From positions 1 through 28,630 of the forward strand of contig JBKCPL010000016.1 of the NCBI GenBank assembly GCA_046309355.1: a DNA stretch of 28,630 bases. The letters run 5' to 3'. This DNA is from CAYSBE01 sp046309355. Lineage in GTDB: Bacteria; Bacteroidota; Bacteroidia; UKL13-3. The position numbers were made by a program, and so were the translations under genes. Below the pieces are notes generated by a model, which did not search any database, was not told where the DNA came from, and saw nothing but the letters and a program-made list of their open reading frames with translations. Shown here piece after piece: positions 14,778-23,842 of this stretch; position 1 is the first letter of the stretch, and every line of letters starts with the position of its first letter.

Positions 14778-16994
14778 TTATAATTTACTCAAAAGGGGGT
14801 CTTGGGCTAGTTCACTAAATTGGCCGTGTGCATGTACGCGCCCTTCATCCAGCAGCAGTATGCTGTCACATTTGCTCATTAATTCGATGTTATTGGTTAT
14901 TAATATGAGATTCCACTTGCGCTTTTTATCCAGCATGTAATTAATAATTTTCATCCTGTCATGCGTATCCAGGGTTAATATCATCTCATCGATAATTACT
15001 ACATACGGATTACTTACAATTGCTCGTGCTAATAAAAGTTTTTGACGAATACTGTTGGGCAAAGTTCTTCCTGCTGCTTCAATTTTTGATCGGATACCCT
15101 GAGGCAAAGATTGCACGTAGGATCGGGCCCCAACAATATCTATTGCCTCGAGTACATCTTTTATAGAAACTCCAAGCTCACCCATTGATATGTTTTGTTC
15201 AATACTGCCTTCAAATAAGTCCTGTTCGATAAGATTATCGGTGACCTTATTTCGGAAAGAGTTCAGGTTTATTTCTCGCAATGGCAGTCCGTTTACAATA
15301 AAACTACCTTCGTAGTTTTCATATAAGCCCGCCAGTATTCTGCCAAGCGTAGATTTGCCTGATCCGTTTGGCCCGGATATGCATAAGCTCTCAAAAGGCT
15401 TTAATTCCAGATTGATGCCATGAAGTACAGTTTTCTTTTCATCAAAACTATAGTTCATTTGATTGATGGAAATGTGTACAGCACGATCTGTAATTAAGTC
15501 TTGAAACTCAAGGCCGTTTTCACGTTCCAGCGGTAGGTCGGTTACCTGGCCTACTTTGTCAACAGCAGTAAGTAAGTCATACACATTTTCGAGCGTAGAT
15601 ATGAGCTTTTCAACCGAAGCTATAACCAGTAAAATTATAATTTCAGAGGCAACAAATTGTCCTAGATTTATTTGTCGCTCAACCACCAGAACACCGCCAA
15701 TGATAAGCAATCCTGCAGTGATAAATACCTTGAAGGCAATGATGGCCCTGAATTGCTTAACCAGTATGCCGAAATGTTTTTGGCGGTTTACTAAGTATCC
15801 ATCTAGTAAGGTGTCCATTTTATTAATTGGAAATCCAAATTGTCCGGTTAGTTTGAAGCTGTGCAGTGTGCGGGCCAGTTCTTCTATCCAGTAGGCCGTT
15901 TTATATTTATATTTTGACGATTTTATGTTGGATTCAAGCGCTTTAGGTGTGGTAAAGTAAAATATGATAGCAATAACCGCGATAATCACGATACCAAAAA
16001 TAATAAAGAGAGGATGGTAGAGCGATAACATGATTAACCCAAACAAAATTTGTATACCAGCGGTGCTGAAGTCAATCAGTATTTTGGGCAGTGCTTTTTG
16101 TATGGTTAACACATCAAAAAAGCGATTCATAAGCTCAGGTGCATATTGTGTATCGAGCGACTCGGCTTTTATACGCGGTATGCGATATGCAAATTCAAAT
16201 GCGGCTTTAGCAAAGAGCCGTTGTTGAAGCTTTTCTACTACAGTAAGTTGCAAAACCTGAATCCATCCGGCTATAAATGTGGCCACTACGACAATCAAAA
16301 TGAGCACAATGACAGAGTTTAAAAATAAACCACCTGAAATGAGACCAATGATTGCCTGTATTCCCAAAGGCAGTGCAAGACTCACAACGCCCATCATCAC
16401 CGCGTAAAAGTAAATAAGACCTATATCCCTTTTTTCGTTATTCAAAATTTTGTAAACTCTTCTCAAAGGTGTAAGCTCTTCGTTGGCTGACTCGTCAAGT
16501 GTACTTACCATCGATTCGGCTACCACAATGCTCATCACAGGTATAAAATCCGGTGAATACCTTTCTGTATCCACTGCCCCCAATATGCCCCACGCTTGCA
16601 GTTCAGATAAGGAGGCCACTTCAAGCATTGTTTTTGCAGAAGAGTTGTTAACGTTGTCGTCTTCAAATGTGCAGCAGGCTACCGATTTTTCTTTTCCTGA
16701 AGTAAATGTGTAGTGAAGTTGTGGTGTAAGTGTCTCATTCTTGCCAAAGGTAATGATAGGGAAGTGTGGCTTTTCAACCAACTCTTTGGCCTCATTCTCA
16801 GGTATAAAAACCAGATTGAACATCAGCTTACTTACAGCTGACTGTTTGTTAATTACATCGTAAAGGTCAAGAACGGTTAAGATTTCTTTCTTATTATACG
16901 ATTGCAGATGCTCGTTAAGCTCATGCCGATCTACCTCAAGTTTAAGCAACTCGGTAATGTAATGAAGAAACGGTGTTAGTTTATTTTGTTGCAT
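14778..16994 (-). CDS. Type I secretion-like ABC transporter with degenerate signature motif
   Basis: 738 residues from ATG 16994; a TTG at 17012 in the same frame would add six. Residue numbers below count from the TTG frame; subtract 6 for the ATG start. Residues about 1-180 are a soluble N-domain, perhaps a worn-down C39-like domain; no catalytic Cys-His peptidase pattern was seen. Residues about 195-480 carry the transmembrane ABC domain, about six helices. The nucleotide-binding domain follows: Walker A GPNGSGKST (547-555), Q-loop Gln597, Walker B VVIIDE (671-676). The normally invariant signature LSGGQ is LPNSI here (651-655) and the switch histidine is Asn707. Such proteins drive tripartite export together with an HlyD adaptor and a TolC channel, both encoded next. 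Substrate is unknown; catalytic competence at the second site is uncertain. A candidate -7 element lies at 17062-17069. Confidence 0.9.
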   Translation of the reverse strand: MQQNKLTPFLHYITELLKLEVDRHELNEHLQSYNKKEILTVLDLYDVINKQSAVSKLMFNLVFIPENEAKELVEKPHFPIITFGKNETLTPQLHYTFTSGKEKSVACCTFEDDNVNNSSAKTMLEVASLSELQAWGILGAVDTERYSPDFIPVMSIVVAESMVSTLDESANEELTPLRRVYKILNNEKRDIGLIYFYAVMMGVVSLALPLGIQAIIGLISGGLFLNSVIVLILIVVVATFIAGWIQVLQLTVVEKLQQRLFAKAAFEFAYRIPRIKAESLDTQYAPELMNRFFDVLTIQKALPKILIDFSTAGIQILFGLIMLSLYHPLFIIFGIVIIAVIAIIFYFTTPKALESNIKSSKYKYKTAYWIEELARTLHSFKLTGQFGFPINKMDTLLDGYLVNRQKHFGILVKQFRAIIAFKVFITAGLLIIGGVLVVERQINLGQFVASEIIILLVIASVEKLISTLENVYDLLTAVDKVGQVTDLPLERENGLEFQDLITDRAVHISINQMNYSFDEKKTVLHGINLELKPFESLCISGPNGSGKSTLGRILAGLYENYEGSFIVNGLPLREINLNSFRNKVTDNLIEQDLFEGSIEQNISMGELGVSIKDVLEAIDIVGARSYVQSLPQGIRSKIEAAGRTLPNSIRQKLLLARAIVSNPYVVIIDEMILTLDTHDRMKIINYMLDKKRKWNLILITNNIELMSKCDSILLLDEGRVHAHGQFSELAQDPLLSKL

Positions 16995-17061
16995 GTATTG
17001 CCAAAGCGTCAATGTTAAGCAAAAGGCATTCCGAATTAACGTTAAACAATTAAGAATTAAG

Positions 17062-17069
17062 CAAATTTA
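17062..17069 (-). promoter_or_regulatory. Candidate -7 element of the ABC exporter operon (TAAATTTG)
   Basis: A perfect TAnnTTTG on the minus strand, 67 nt upstream of ATG 16994. No clear -33 element was found at the expected spacing. Confidence 0.45.
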
Positions 17070-17182
17070 CATGTAACATACAATATCAGGCTGATTACAT
17101 TTCCACAATTCGGGTGCGAATACGTGAAGAATTTGGGTTTTAAAAACCTCATATTTATCTTTTTTCTACATAAACGTATCAT

Positions 17183-17190
17183 TAAATTTG
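17183..17190 (+). promoter_or_regulatory. Candidate -7 element of pckA (TAAATTTG)
   Basis: A perfect TAnnTTTG located 27 nt before ATG 17218. The -33 region is only a T-rich run (around 17159-17165), so the promoter rests mostly on the -7 element. Confidence 0.55.
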
Positions 17191-17217
17191 CCCCCATTCA
17201 TATAACCATAAAAAACT

Positions 17218-18813
17218 ATGACAACTGCCTCTATTGCAGAAACAATAATCAGTCGGGCCGGAAAGGCGCTCATTAATCTGACACCGGCTGAATTGGTTGC
17301 TCACGCCATCAAAAATGGTGAAGGTGTATTAACAGACACCGGAGCATTGATGGCTGATACCGGTGAGTTTACCGGCCGTTCACCTAAAGATAAATTTTCG
17401 GTTGCTGATTCGAAAACCGAAAATACTGTATGGTGGGGAGATGTGAACCAGAAATTTGATGAGGGAAAATTTGAGAAACTACTCAATAAAGTGCTCCAAC
17501 ATTTGTCGGGCAAAACCATTTATGTTCGTGATGCATACGCATGTGCCGATTCACGTTATAGGTTGAATATCAGAGTGTTTAATGAATCTGCCTTCAATAA
17601 TCTTTTCTGCCATAATTTGTTTTTAAGGCCAACAGCAGATGAATTAAGCCAATTTAGCCCGGAGTGGCTCATTATTAATGCCCCAAGTTTTAAAGCCAAT
17701 GCTTCCGAAGACGGAACCCGTCAGCACAATTTCTCCATAATTGATTTCAGCCGCAAAATCATTTTAATAGGGGGCAGTGGCTACACAGGCGAAATGAAAA
17801 AAGGAATATTTACTGTGTTGAACTACATTTTACCTGAAGAGAAAGGCGTACTATCCATGCATTGCTCTGCCAATATTGGTAAGAAGGGCGATACAGCTAT
17901 ATTCTTTGGTTTATCAGGTACGGGTAAAACCACTCTTTCGGCCGATCCGGAGCGTAAATTGATTGGTGACGATGAGCACGGTTGGGCAGATGATTCAGTG
18001 TTTAATTTCGAAGGCGGTTGCTATGCCAAATGTGTAGACTTAACTAAAGAGAAAGAGCCCCAGATTTTTGATGCGATTAAATTTGGTTCGTTGTTGGAAA
18101 ATACACGTTTTATACCGGGAACAAGCACGGTAGATTACACCAATATATCGGTTACCGAAAACACACGTGCCGCATATCCCATTTATCACATTGATAATAT
18201 CGCAATCCCATCAGCCGGCCGTTCTCCTGAAAATATATTCTTTTTAACAGCTGATGCGTTTGGCGTATTGCCTCCTATTTCTAAGTTAAACGCAGGTCAG
18301 GCTATGTATAGCTTCATCAGTGGTTATACAGCTAAGGTAGCTGGAACTGAAGCGGGTGTTACTGAACCTCAAGCAACGTTCAGCGCATGTTTTGGCAAAG
18401 CATTTCTACCTCTTCACCCAGCCAAATATGCCAAAATGCTGGGAGAAAAACTGAAAGCCAATCCGCACATCAATGTTTGGTTAGTGAACACAGGCTGGAC
18501 CGGAGGTCCTTATGGTGTGGGTTCACGTATGAAGCTTGGATACACCCGTGCTATGATTACTGCCGCACTTAATGGTCAATTAAATAATGTAGAGTACGAG
18601 CGCCATCCTGTTTTTGGTTATCAGATGCCGGTAAGTTGTCCGAATGTGCCTTCCGAATTGCTTAATCCACGTAATACTTGGGCTGATAAATCAGCTTATG
18701 ATACACAAGCCAATAAACTGGCCAATATGTTTGTTAAAAACTTTGAACAGTATGCTGAAGGTTCTGATGAAGAAATACTGTCATCAGCTCCTAAGGCCAC
18801 ACAAAATGCTTAA
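17218..18813 (+). CDS. pckA: Phosphoenolpyruvate carboxykinase (ATP)
   Basis: 531 residues from ATG 17218. It converts oxaloacetate plus ATP to phosphoenolpyruvate and CO2, the entry step of gluconeogenesis (the reverse, anaplerotic use is also common in Bacteroidota). Motifs of the ATP-dependent family: FTGRSPKDKF (about 51-60) for oxaloacetate, IGGSGYTGEMKKG (about 184-196), the kinase-1 loop GLSGTGKTTLS (231-241), metal-binding LIGDDEHGW (248-256), NTRFIPGTSTVDY (295-307), and the C-terminal TGWTGGPYGVGSRM (425-438). Length matches the usual 520-540 residues. It stands alone, read from a Bacteroidota-type promoter and ended by a strong bidirectional terminator. ATP rather than GTP specificity follows from overall family similarity. 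Confidence 0.98.
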   Translation: MTTASIAETIISRAGKALINLTPAELVAHAIKNGEGVLTDTGALMADTGEFTGRSPKDKFSVADSKTENTVWWGDVNQKFDEGKFEKLLNKVLQHLSGKTIYVRDAYACADSRYRLNIRVFNESAFNNLFCHNLFLRPTADELSQFSPEWLIINAPSFKANASEDGTRQHNFSIIDFSRKIILIGGSGYTGEMKKGIFTVLNYILPEEKGVLSMHCSANIGKKGDTAIFFGLSGTGKTTLSADPERKLIGDDEHGWADDSVFNFEGGCYAKCVDLTKEKEPQIFDAIKFGSLLENTRFIPGTSTVDYTNISVTENTRAAYPIYHIDNIAIPSAGRSPENIFFLTADAFGVLPPISKLNAGQAMYSFISGYTAKVAGTEAGVTEPQATFSACFGKAFLPLHPAKYAKMLGEKLKANPHINVWLVNTGWTGGPYGVGSRMKLGYTRAMITAALNGQLNNVEYERHPVFGYQMPVSCPNVPSELLNPRNTWADKSAYDTQANKLANMFVKNFEQYAEGSDEEILSSAPKATQNA

Positions 18814-18832
18814 TTGGAGAATATAAGATAAT

Positions 18833-18862
18833 AAAAAAGCCCCGACTTTTACGGGGCTTTTT
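18833..18862. terminator. Bidirectional intrinsic terminator between pckA and the Wzc-like gene
   Basis: GCCCCG (18839-18844) pairs with CGGGGC (18852-18857) around the 7-nt loop ACTTTTA. An A6 tract precedes it and a T5 tract follows, so it can end transcription in both directions: pckA on the plus strand and the Wza/Wzc operon on the minus strand. Confidence 0.92.
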
Positions 18863-18863
18863 A

Positions 18864-21320
18864 TTATTTCTTCTTGATCAATTTCTTTACTCGGCTATAC
18901 ACATTGTTCGATTTCCCGTTCATTTCTTCATTCGTATAATAACCCGAATAGTATTGTGAATTGTATTTTCTTCCATAATACCCGTACGAACTCCGTCCGT
19001 AGTAGCCACCATAGTAGTAATAGCCTCCACCACCATAATAGCCTCCATATTCCTGCTTGTAAATGGAACCGTAAAATCCTGCACCGGGGTCAAATGCATT
19101 TAATATACCGTATAAATTACTGATGCCATTATCCGTCTTGATTCGGTCGGGTACCAGTGCAAAATCACGTTTCGAATAATTGGCTCTGAGAATATATAAA
19201 TTAATATCGGATAGCTGCATGAGAGTCAGTGAATCGGCTACCAACCCTACCGGAGAAGTATCAAGCAAGACATAGTCGAACTCATGCTTCAGAGTTTCCA
19301 ACAGTTCCAGCATCTTTGATGATTGAAGAAGTTCTGAAGGATTAGGTGGTACAGGACCGGCAGGTATTATATAGAGCTTGTCGTAAGGTGTAGGCAATAT
19401 CACTTCCTCTTTTGTGTTTTTCCCAATTAAATAGGTGGTTAATCCAACCTTATTGGTCATATTGGGAAATGATAAGTGTAACTTAGGTCTGCGTAAGTCA
19501 CAACCCAGAATAACTACTTTATTCCCTAACAGTGTAAGTGATGCTGCGATATTCAATGTACAAAATGTTTTGCCCTCACCACTCACTGTTGATGTAACTG
19601 AAATCAGTTTATGGTTATTGCCTTGTAAAATGAAATTCAAACTGGTACGAATACCCCTGATGGATTCACTAAATATAGATTTGGGATTGGTAAGCGCATG
19701 AATGTTATAATCGGAGTCTCCTGTATCTGAAATCCGTTTAATAATTCCAATAACAGGCGTTTTAGATAACTGTTCAATAGTTTCTTTATCTGTAATTTTA
19801 TCGTAGAGCAAGCGTAGCAGCAATATTAGCCCCATACTAAGTAGAAGCGCAATTCCTAGTGCAATGGTATATTGCTCTTTTTCGTTAGGATATATTTTAC
19901 TCGCCCCTTGGCATGGATCCACAATAGATGTATTGGAAACAATGGATGCACGCTGTATCATTGTTTCCAATCGTTTCTCGAGCAAATAGCTGAATATTTT
20001 TTCATTCACTTTATAATTACGCTCCAGATTAATAAGGTTCAGTTGTTTTTCGGGCAATACACCTAATTGACTGCTGGCATCGTCAATCCGGTCATTTATA
20101 TTATTTACAACATCTGCTAGTTTATTACGGGCAACAAACAGCGACTTTAACAGTGCTTCTTTTGCATTTCCAATTTTTATATTGTTTTCCTGAATGATTT
20201 TGCTTTCAGGGCCATACCTCTGAAACAGTGAGATGCGCTCAATAATGAGTGTATTCAGCATGTTTTGAAAAGTACCGATTCCACCCATCAAATCCGCATC
20301 CAGAATTATCATTTCAACAGGTTTGTCTTTGGCATATTGCACATCTTTTATAGCCTTATCCAGCGAACTCAAAGCAATCTGTTTGAGATTTTTCTCTGCC
20401 TCCAGACTAATCAGTTTATTCAACTCAATTTTGCCCAGATCATCGGGCGACACACCTTTGTTGGTTGCTTTAAATGTAGAAAGTGCTTCTTCTGCCGCCT
20501 GCAGATCTGTGCTGAAATGAGCAAGCTGAGTGGCAATAAAAGCAAGTGTTTGTTCATTTGTTTGCGCTTTATTGATGACCTGCTCCTTAATGTAAACTTC
20601 TGCCAATTTATTTATGTAATCAACAGCAAATTGAGACATGTCAGACTGTATTGTAAGGCTGAACAAACTGGTACCTTTAACAGTCTCTACGTTTATGCTG
20701 TTAGCGAGTTCAGCTGATAGGGCTTGAATGTTGTTTTGAATAACCCGAATAGGTATACCAACAGCCATGTTTATTGAACCGCTATGATGAGGTTTTATGC
20801 TAAATGCACTACTCCCAATAACTACAGTATCTCCAATCTGATACTTCTTTTTCGTTTCTCCACTCAATACTTCAAATGAAATTTTATTCTTAAAAATGAT
20901 AGAGAAATTAAGAAGTGAAGTGCTGTCTATGTATATAGGATGTATAACAAAAATCGTGTTTGGATAGAGTTTCTGCTTTAAAATCTTACCCTGAAATTCG
21001 AACGTGTAAGGCATATTTAGTTCTTGCAGGGTTTTTAAGGCAACAGTGCGCGACCGAATGACCTCAGTTTCGGTTTTCATCTGATTTTCCAGTCGGGCAC
21101 CCGAGCGACCAAATTTAAACAGGTCACTGATGCCGGAGTTTTTTTCATCCTCGAGGCGTAAATAAATGCTTGCCTGATAAATGGGTGTGGTATATCGCAG
21201 TTTAACATAAGACACCACTAATGCAATGAGCAGAGCAATTACAATGATATACCAGCGTGACAGCATAATTGCCAGCACGCGTTTCAAGTCAATATTTTTT
21301 TCCAGATTATCTTCAGACAT
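18864..21320 (-). CDS. Wzc-like exopolysaccharide co-polymerase / BY-kinase-like protein
   Basis: 818 residues from ATG 21320. A Wzz-type chain-length domain with a first membrane helix (about 22-40) leads into a large periplasmic region with coiled coils about 255-330 and 365-450. A second helix (about 484-503) is followed by a cytoplasmic P-loop kinase domain: Walker A STVSGEGKT (577-585), Walker A' VVILGCDLRRPK (602-613) and Walker B YVLLDTSP (683-690). The tail (about 750-797) is packed with tyrosines, seventeen in roughly 40 residues, alternating with glycine, the usual autophosphorylation site of this family. In E. coli Wzc the A' motif begins with Asp; here it is Gly606. It works with the Wza-like exporter encoded just upstream (18 nt gap) in polymer export. 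No glycosyltransferase, Wzx or Wzy gene lies in the window. Confidence 0.92.
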   Translation of the reverse strand: MSEDNLEKNIDLKRVLAIMLSRWYIIVIALLIALVVSYVKLRYTTPIYQASIYLRLEDEKNSGISDLFKFGRSGARLENQMKTETEVIRSRTVALKTLQELNMPYTFEFQGKILKQKLYPNTIFVIHPIYIDSTSLLNFSIIFKNKISFEVLSGETKKKYQIGDTVVIGSSAFSIKPHHSGSINMAVGIPIRVIQNNIQALSAELANSINVETVKGTSLFSLTIQSDMSQFAVDYINKLAEVYIKEQVINKAQTNEQTLAFIATQLAHFSTDLQAAEEALSTFKATNKGVSPDDLGKIELNKLISLEAEKNLKQIALSSLDKAIKDVQYAKDKPVEMIILDADLMGGIGTFQNMLNTLIIERISLFQRYGPESKIIQENNIKIGNAKEALLKSLFVARNKLADVVNNINDRIDDASSQLGVLPEKQLNLINLERNYKVNEKIFSYLLEKRLETMIQRASIVSNTSIVDPCQGASKIYPNEKEQYTIALGIALLLSMGLILLLRLLYDKITDKETIEQLSKTPVIGIIKRISDTGDSDYNIHALTNPKSIFSESIRGIRTSLNFILQGNNHKLISVTSTVSGEGKTFCTLNIAASLTLLGNKVVILGCDLRRPKLHLSFPNMTNKVGLTTYLIGKNTKEEVILPTPYDKLYIIPAGPVPPNPSELLQSSKMLELLETLKHEFDYVLLDTSPVGLVADSLTLMQLSDINLYILRANYSKRDFALVPDRIKTDNGISNLYGILNAFDPGAGFYGSIYKQEYGGYYGGGGYYYYGGYYGRSSYGYYGRKYNSQYYSGYYTNEEMNGKSNNVYSRVKKLIKKK

Positions 21321-21338
21321 ACGTTTTAAACATTGAAA

Positions 21339-22127
21339 TTATCGGATAAACAGAAAATAGATTTGAAACCCTATCATTGAAATTTGAATTACCTGCAGAA
21401 CGGAGAGAATAGCGGTTGTGCTTACGGTAACAGGTTCCATTCGGGCCTTTATACCGTATGGCTGAACATATATGATGTCGCCATCCTGAACTACCGTGCG
21501 TGGATCATGTACAGAGTATATGGTTTTTAAATCTACCAGTATAATCTGATCTTTACGTATTATCTGTACATAGTTCTTTTTTCCCGCATCTTTAAAGCCC
21601 CCGCATTTGGCTAATACCTCTACCAGCGAGGTGTTTTCTTTATCGAGTTTAATCAGTCCTGGTCCAGGCACCTCTCCATAAACAGCCACGCTAAGGGTAG
21701 GAATGTTTACATCAATTATAGGATTATTGATGCCTGCTTCTGAATACTTTTTTTCCAAGAATCGCGCAGCCTCGGGTCTTGTCATTCCCACCATATTCAC
21801 TCGGCCAAGTAAAGGAAGGATGGCTGTGCTATCGTAGTTTATTAAATAACCCTCTCCTTGATTTATCACACTGGATGCTGCACTTTGTGATGCGCCCTGT
21901 CCCAAATCATAATTTTGGAGAAAGTTTATTACTACACGGTCGCCTATTTTTATTTTATGTTTGTATAGGCTGTCCGATTTGTAGCCACTACCCGAAAATA
22001 CTTTTACAGGCTGGCTGCTTCGCAGTTTACTTGGTGTTTTAAAAAGTAAATTATTGTTTCCATAGTTGCATGATTGCATCAGCATAAGCGACACAACAAC
22101 TACAACTGCATAAGAAAATGTTTTCAA
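21339..22127 (-). CDS. Wza-like polysaccharide export lipoprotein
   Basis: 262 residues from ATG 22127. A lipoprotein signal ends in LMQSC, with the lipidated Cys at residue 20. Next comes a Poly_export-type domain (HKIKIGDRVVINFLQN through LGRVNMVGMTRPEAARFLEKKY, about 57-130), then an SLBB-type domain (VAVYGEVPGPGLIKLDKENT, about 148-215), and a C-terminal hydrophobic helix (about 240-260). This outer-membrane lipoprotein forms the channel through which long polysaccharide leaves the cell. It is followed after 18 nt by the Wzc-like kinase, which is its usual partner. Family length is shorter than E. coli Wza (about 380), as is common in Bacteroidota. Confidence 0.93.
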   Translation of the reverse strand: MKTFSYAVVVVVSLMLMQSCNYGNNNLLFKTPSKLRSSQPVKVFSGSGYKSDSLYKHKIKIGDRVVINFLQNYDLGQGASQSAASSVINQGEGYLINYDSTAILPLLGRVNMVGMTRPEAARFLEKKYSEAGINNPIIDVNIPTLSVAVYGEVPGPGLIKLDKENTSLVEVLAKCGGFKDAGKKNYVQIIRKDQIILVDLKTIYSVHDPRTVVQDGDIIYVQPYGIKARMEPVTVSTTAILSVLQVIQISMIGFQIYFLFIR

Positions 22128-22152
22128 GGCTATTGGTAATTTCTATTCACTG

Positions 22153-22184
22153 CAAGTATAAGATAAATTCATGTAATACACTCA
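22153..22184 (-). promoter_or_regulatory. Possible promoter of the Wza/Wzc pair
   Basis: On the minus strand TATACTTG (22153-22160) differs by one base from TAnnTTTG, with TTG at 22182-22184 about 21 nt upstream. The leader to ATG 22127 would be about 25 nt. Confidence 0.3.
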
Positions 22185-22189
22185 ATTAC

Positions 22190-23824
22190 TCAGGCATTAT
22201 GCTCTTTCATAATCCCGTTTAGCCACTTCAGCATGACTACTAGAAGCAGTGTGGCTGCCAAAAGCAAAGCGCAATTAACCATGAAGAAATGTCCCTTGTC
22301 ATCATAGTTATCCCACATACTTGCAAGTACACCGCTAAGTTTATTTCCAATAGATGTGCTTAAAAACCACCCGCCCATCATTAGAGCAGTAATTCGTGGC
22401 GGACTCAGTTTGGAAACAAGGCTAAGTCCCATTGGACTTAAAAATAGTTCTCCAATAGTGATTACTCCATAACAACTTACCAGCCACCATACGCTCACTT
22501 TCTCGGCACCGTTCGATCCTGCTTTGGCAGCAGCCACCATTACCAGTGCTGATAATGCGGAGATAAATAAGCCGTATGCGATCTTAGCTGGAGTAGAAGG
22601 TTCCTTTTTTCGACCTCTCAACCACGTAAAGAATGTAACTACCAGCGGGGTAAGCAGTATAACCCATCCCGGATTGATAGACTGACTTAAATTAGTAGCC
22701 CAAACACTTACTGTTTCACCTTCAGCTGGAAGCAATGAGGGGTTTTCATTACGGAAATACAATGGGTAATCGTATGTTTTTTTAGCTATGTCACCTTCTT
22801 TTAGTAGTCTGAAAGCTGCATCATATAACGCAACCGAGTCTTTGGCATAGGTGATTTGTTTTGATTGTTTTAACCCGTCAAATATTATTTGTGTGGTACC
22901 GGTTACCTTACGGTCCGTGTAACGGTCGGCCCAGGTATTCAGCGCTGATCCATTTTGTTTGAATACTGCCCAGAATAGTATAACCACAGCAAAAATGGCA
23001 AGCATGGCACCTATCGGTTTTTTCTCTTCGGGCTGAGCTTTAAAATACAGGCTTGCGTAAAAGTATAAAACGGGCACACAACTCAATATGAAGGCATCGG
23101 TGCTGTCGCTGCCAAATATATTACCGGGCAGTAGCCAACCAGCTATACCGAATGCAACTGCTGGCAGCAATATAATCCCGATGATTTTACTCATCGGCAT
23201 GTCATCTTGATGCGTGCCTTTCTTTTCATCAAAACCTTTGTAGTGCTTTACACCCATCAGAAAAACGATTACACCAATGAACATACCTACACCAGCAGCT
23301 AAAAAAGCCCAGCTCCAGCCAAGCAAAATTTGCAATGCTGCACCAAAAAAGTTACAGATGAATGCTCCGATATTGATACCCATATAGAATATGTTATAGC
23401 CTTCATCTTTTTTGTGTTTGTAATCGGGAGTAGAGTAAATATTACCCAGCAACGTAGAAATATTGGGTTTGAAAAATCCGTTGCCTAATATTACGAGTGT
23501 CATAGCAATATACAGGGCTGTCAAGTTATGAATACCCATCATGCAATACCCAACCCCCATTAGTATTCCTCCCAAAACAATCGATTTGGTATATCCCAGA
23601 TAACGGTCAGCTATAAGGCCTCCAATAAATGGAGTGAGAAATACCAATGCAATAAACGTTCCGTATAAGTCCGAAGCTTCAGCCTCTGTCATCGAAAATC
23701 CACCTTGCACATCTTTTAGGTACAGGGTGAAAATACCGATCATGAGGTAATAGCCGAAACGTTCCCACATTTCGCTGAAAAATAAAAAAGGCAGTGCTCT
23801 CGGGTGTTTTCTTATTGCTGTCAT
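22190..23824 (-). CDS. POT-family proton-coupled peptide transporter with large loop insertion
   Basis: 544 residues from ATG 23824. It is a major-facilitator protein of about twelve to fourteen helices that imports di- or tripeptides with protons across the inner membrane. Family marks: the ExxER motif in SEMWERFGYY (18-27), FKPNISTLLGNIY (118-130), FYMGINIGAF (146-155) and GELFLSPMGLSLVSKLSP (458-475). Compared with its neighbour paralogue it carries about 63 extra residues (about 306-380) between two central helices, likely an extracytoplasmic loop. Its neighbour's terminator at 23843-23883 lies directly before it, so it is probably transcribed from the very short remaining stretch or by read-through. 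The substrate range cannot be told from sequence. Confidence 0.92.
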   Translation of the reverse strand: MTAIRKHPRALPFLFFSEMWERFGYYLMIGIFTLYLKDVQGGFSMTEAEASDLYGTFIALVFLTPFIGGLIADRYLGYTKSIVLGGILMGVGYCMMGIHNLTALYIAMTLVILGNGFFKPNISTLLGNIYSTPDYKHKKDEGYNIFYMGINIGAFICNFFGAALQILLGWSWAFLAAGVGMFIGVIVFLMGVKHYKGFDEKKGTHQDDMPMSKIIGIILLPAVAFGIAGWLLPGNIFGSDSTDAFILSCVPVLYFYASLYFKAQPEEKKPIGAMLAIFAVVILFWAVFKQNGSALNTWADRYTDRKVTGTTQIIFDGLKQSKQITYAKDSVALYDAAFRLLKEGDIAKKTYDYPLYFRNENPSLLPAEGETVSVWATNLSQSINPGWVILLTPLVVTFFTWLRGRKKEPSTPAKIAYGLFISALSALVMVAAAKAGSNGAEKVSVWWLVSCYGVITIGELFLSPMGLSLVSKLSPPRITALMMGGWFLSTSIGNKLSGVLASMWDNYDDKGHFFMVNCALLLAATLLLVVMLKWLNGIMKEHNA

Positions 23825-23842
23825 ATGGTTTCGAATATGTTG

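Noticed and set aside
14778..16994. Peptidase-containing bacteriocin exporter (C39-type)
   Set aside because: The N-terminal region lacks a recognisable catalytic Cys near its start and the paired His/Asp pattern.
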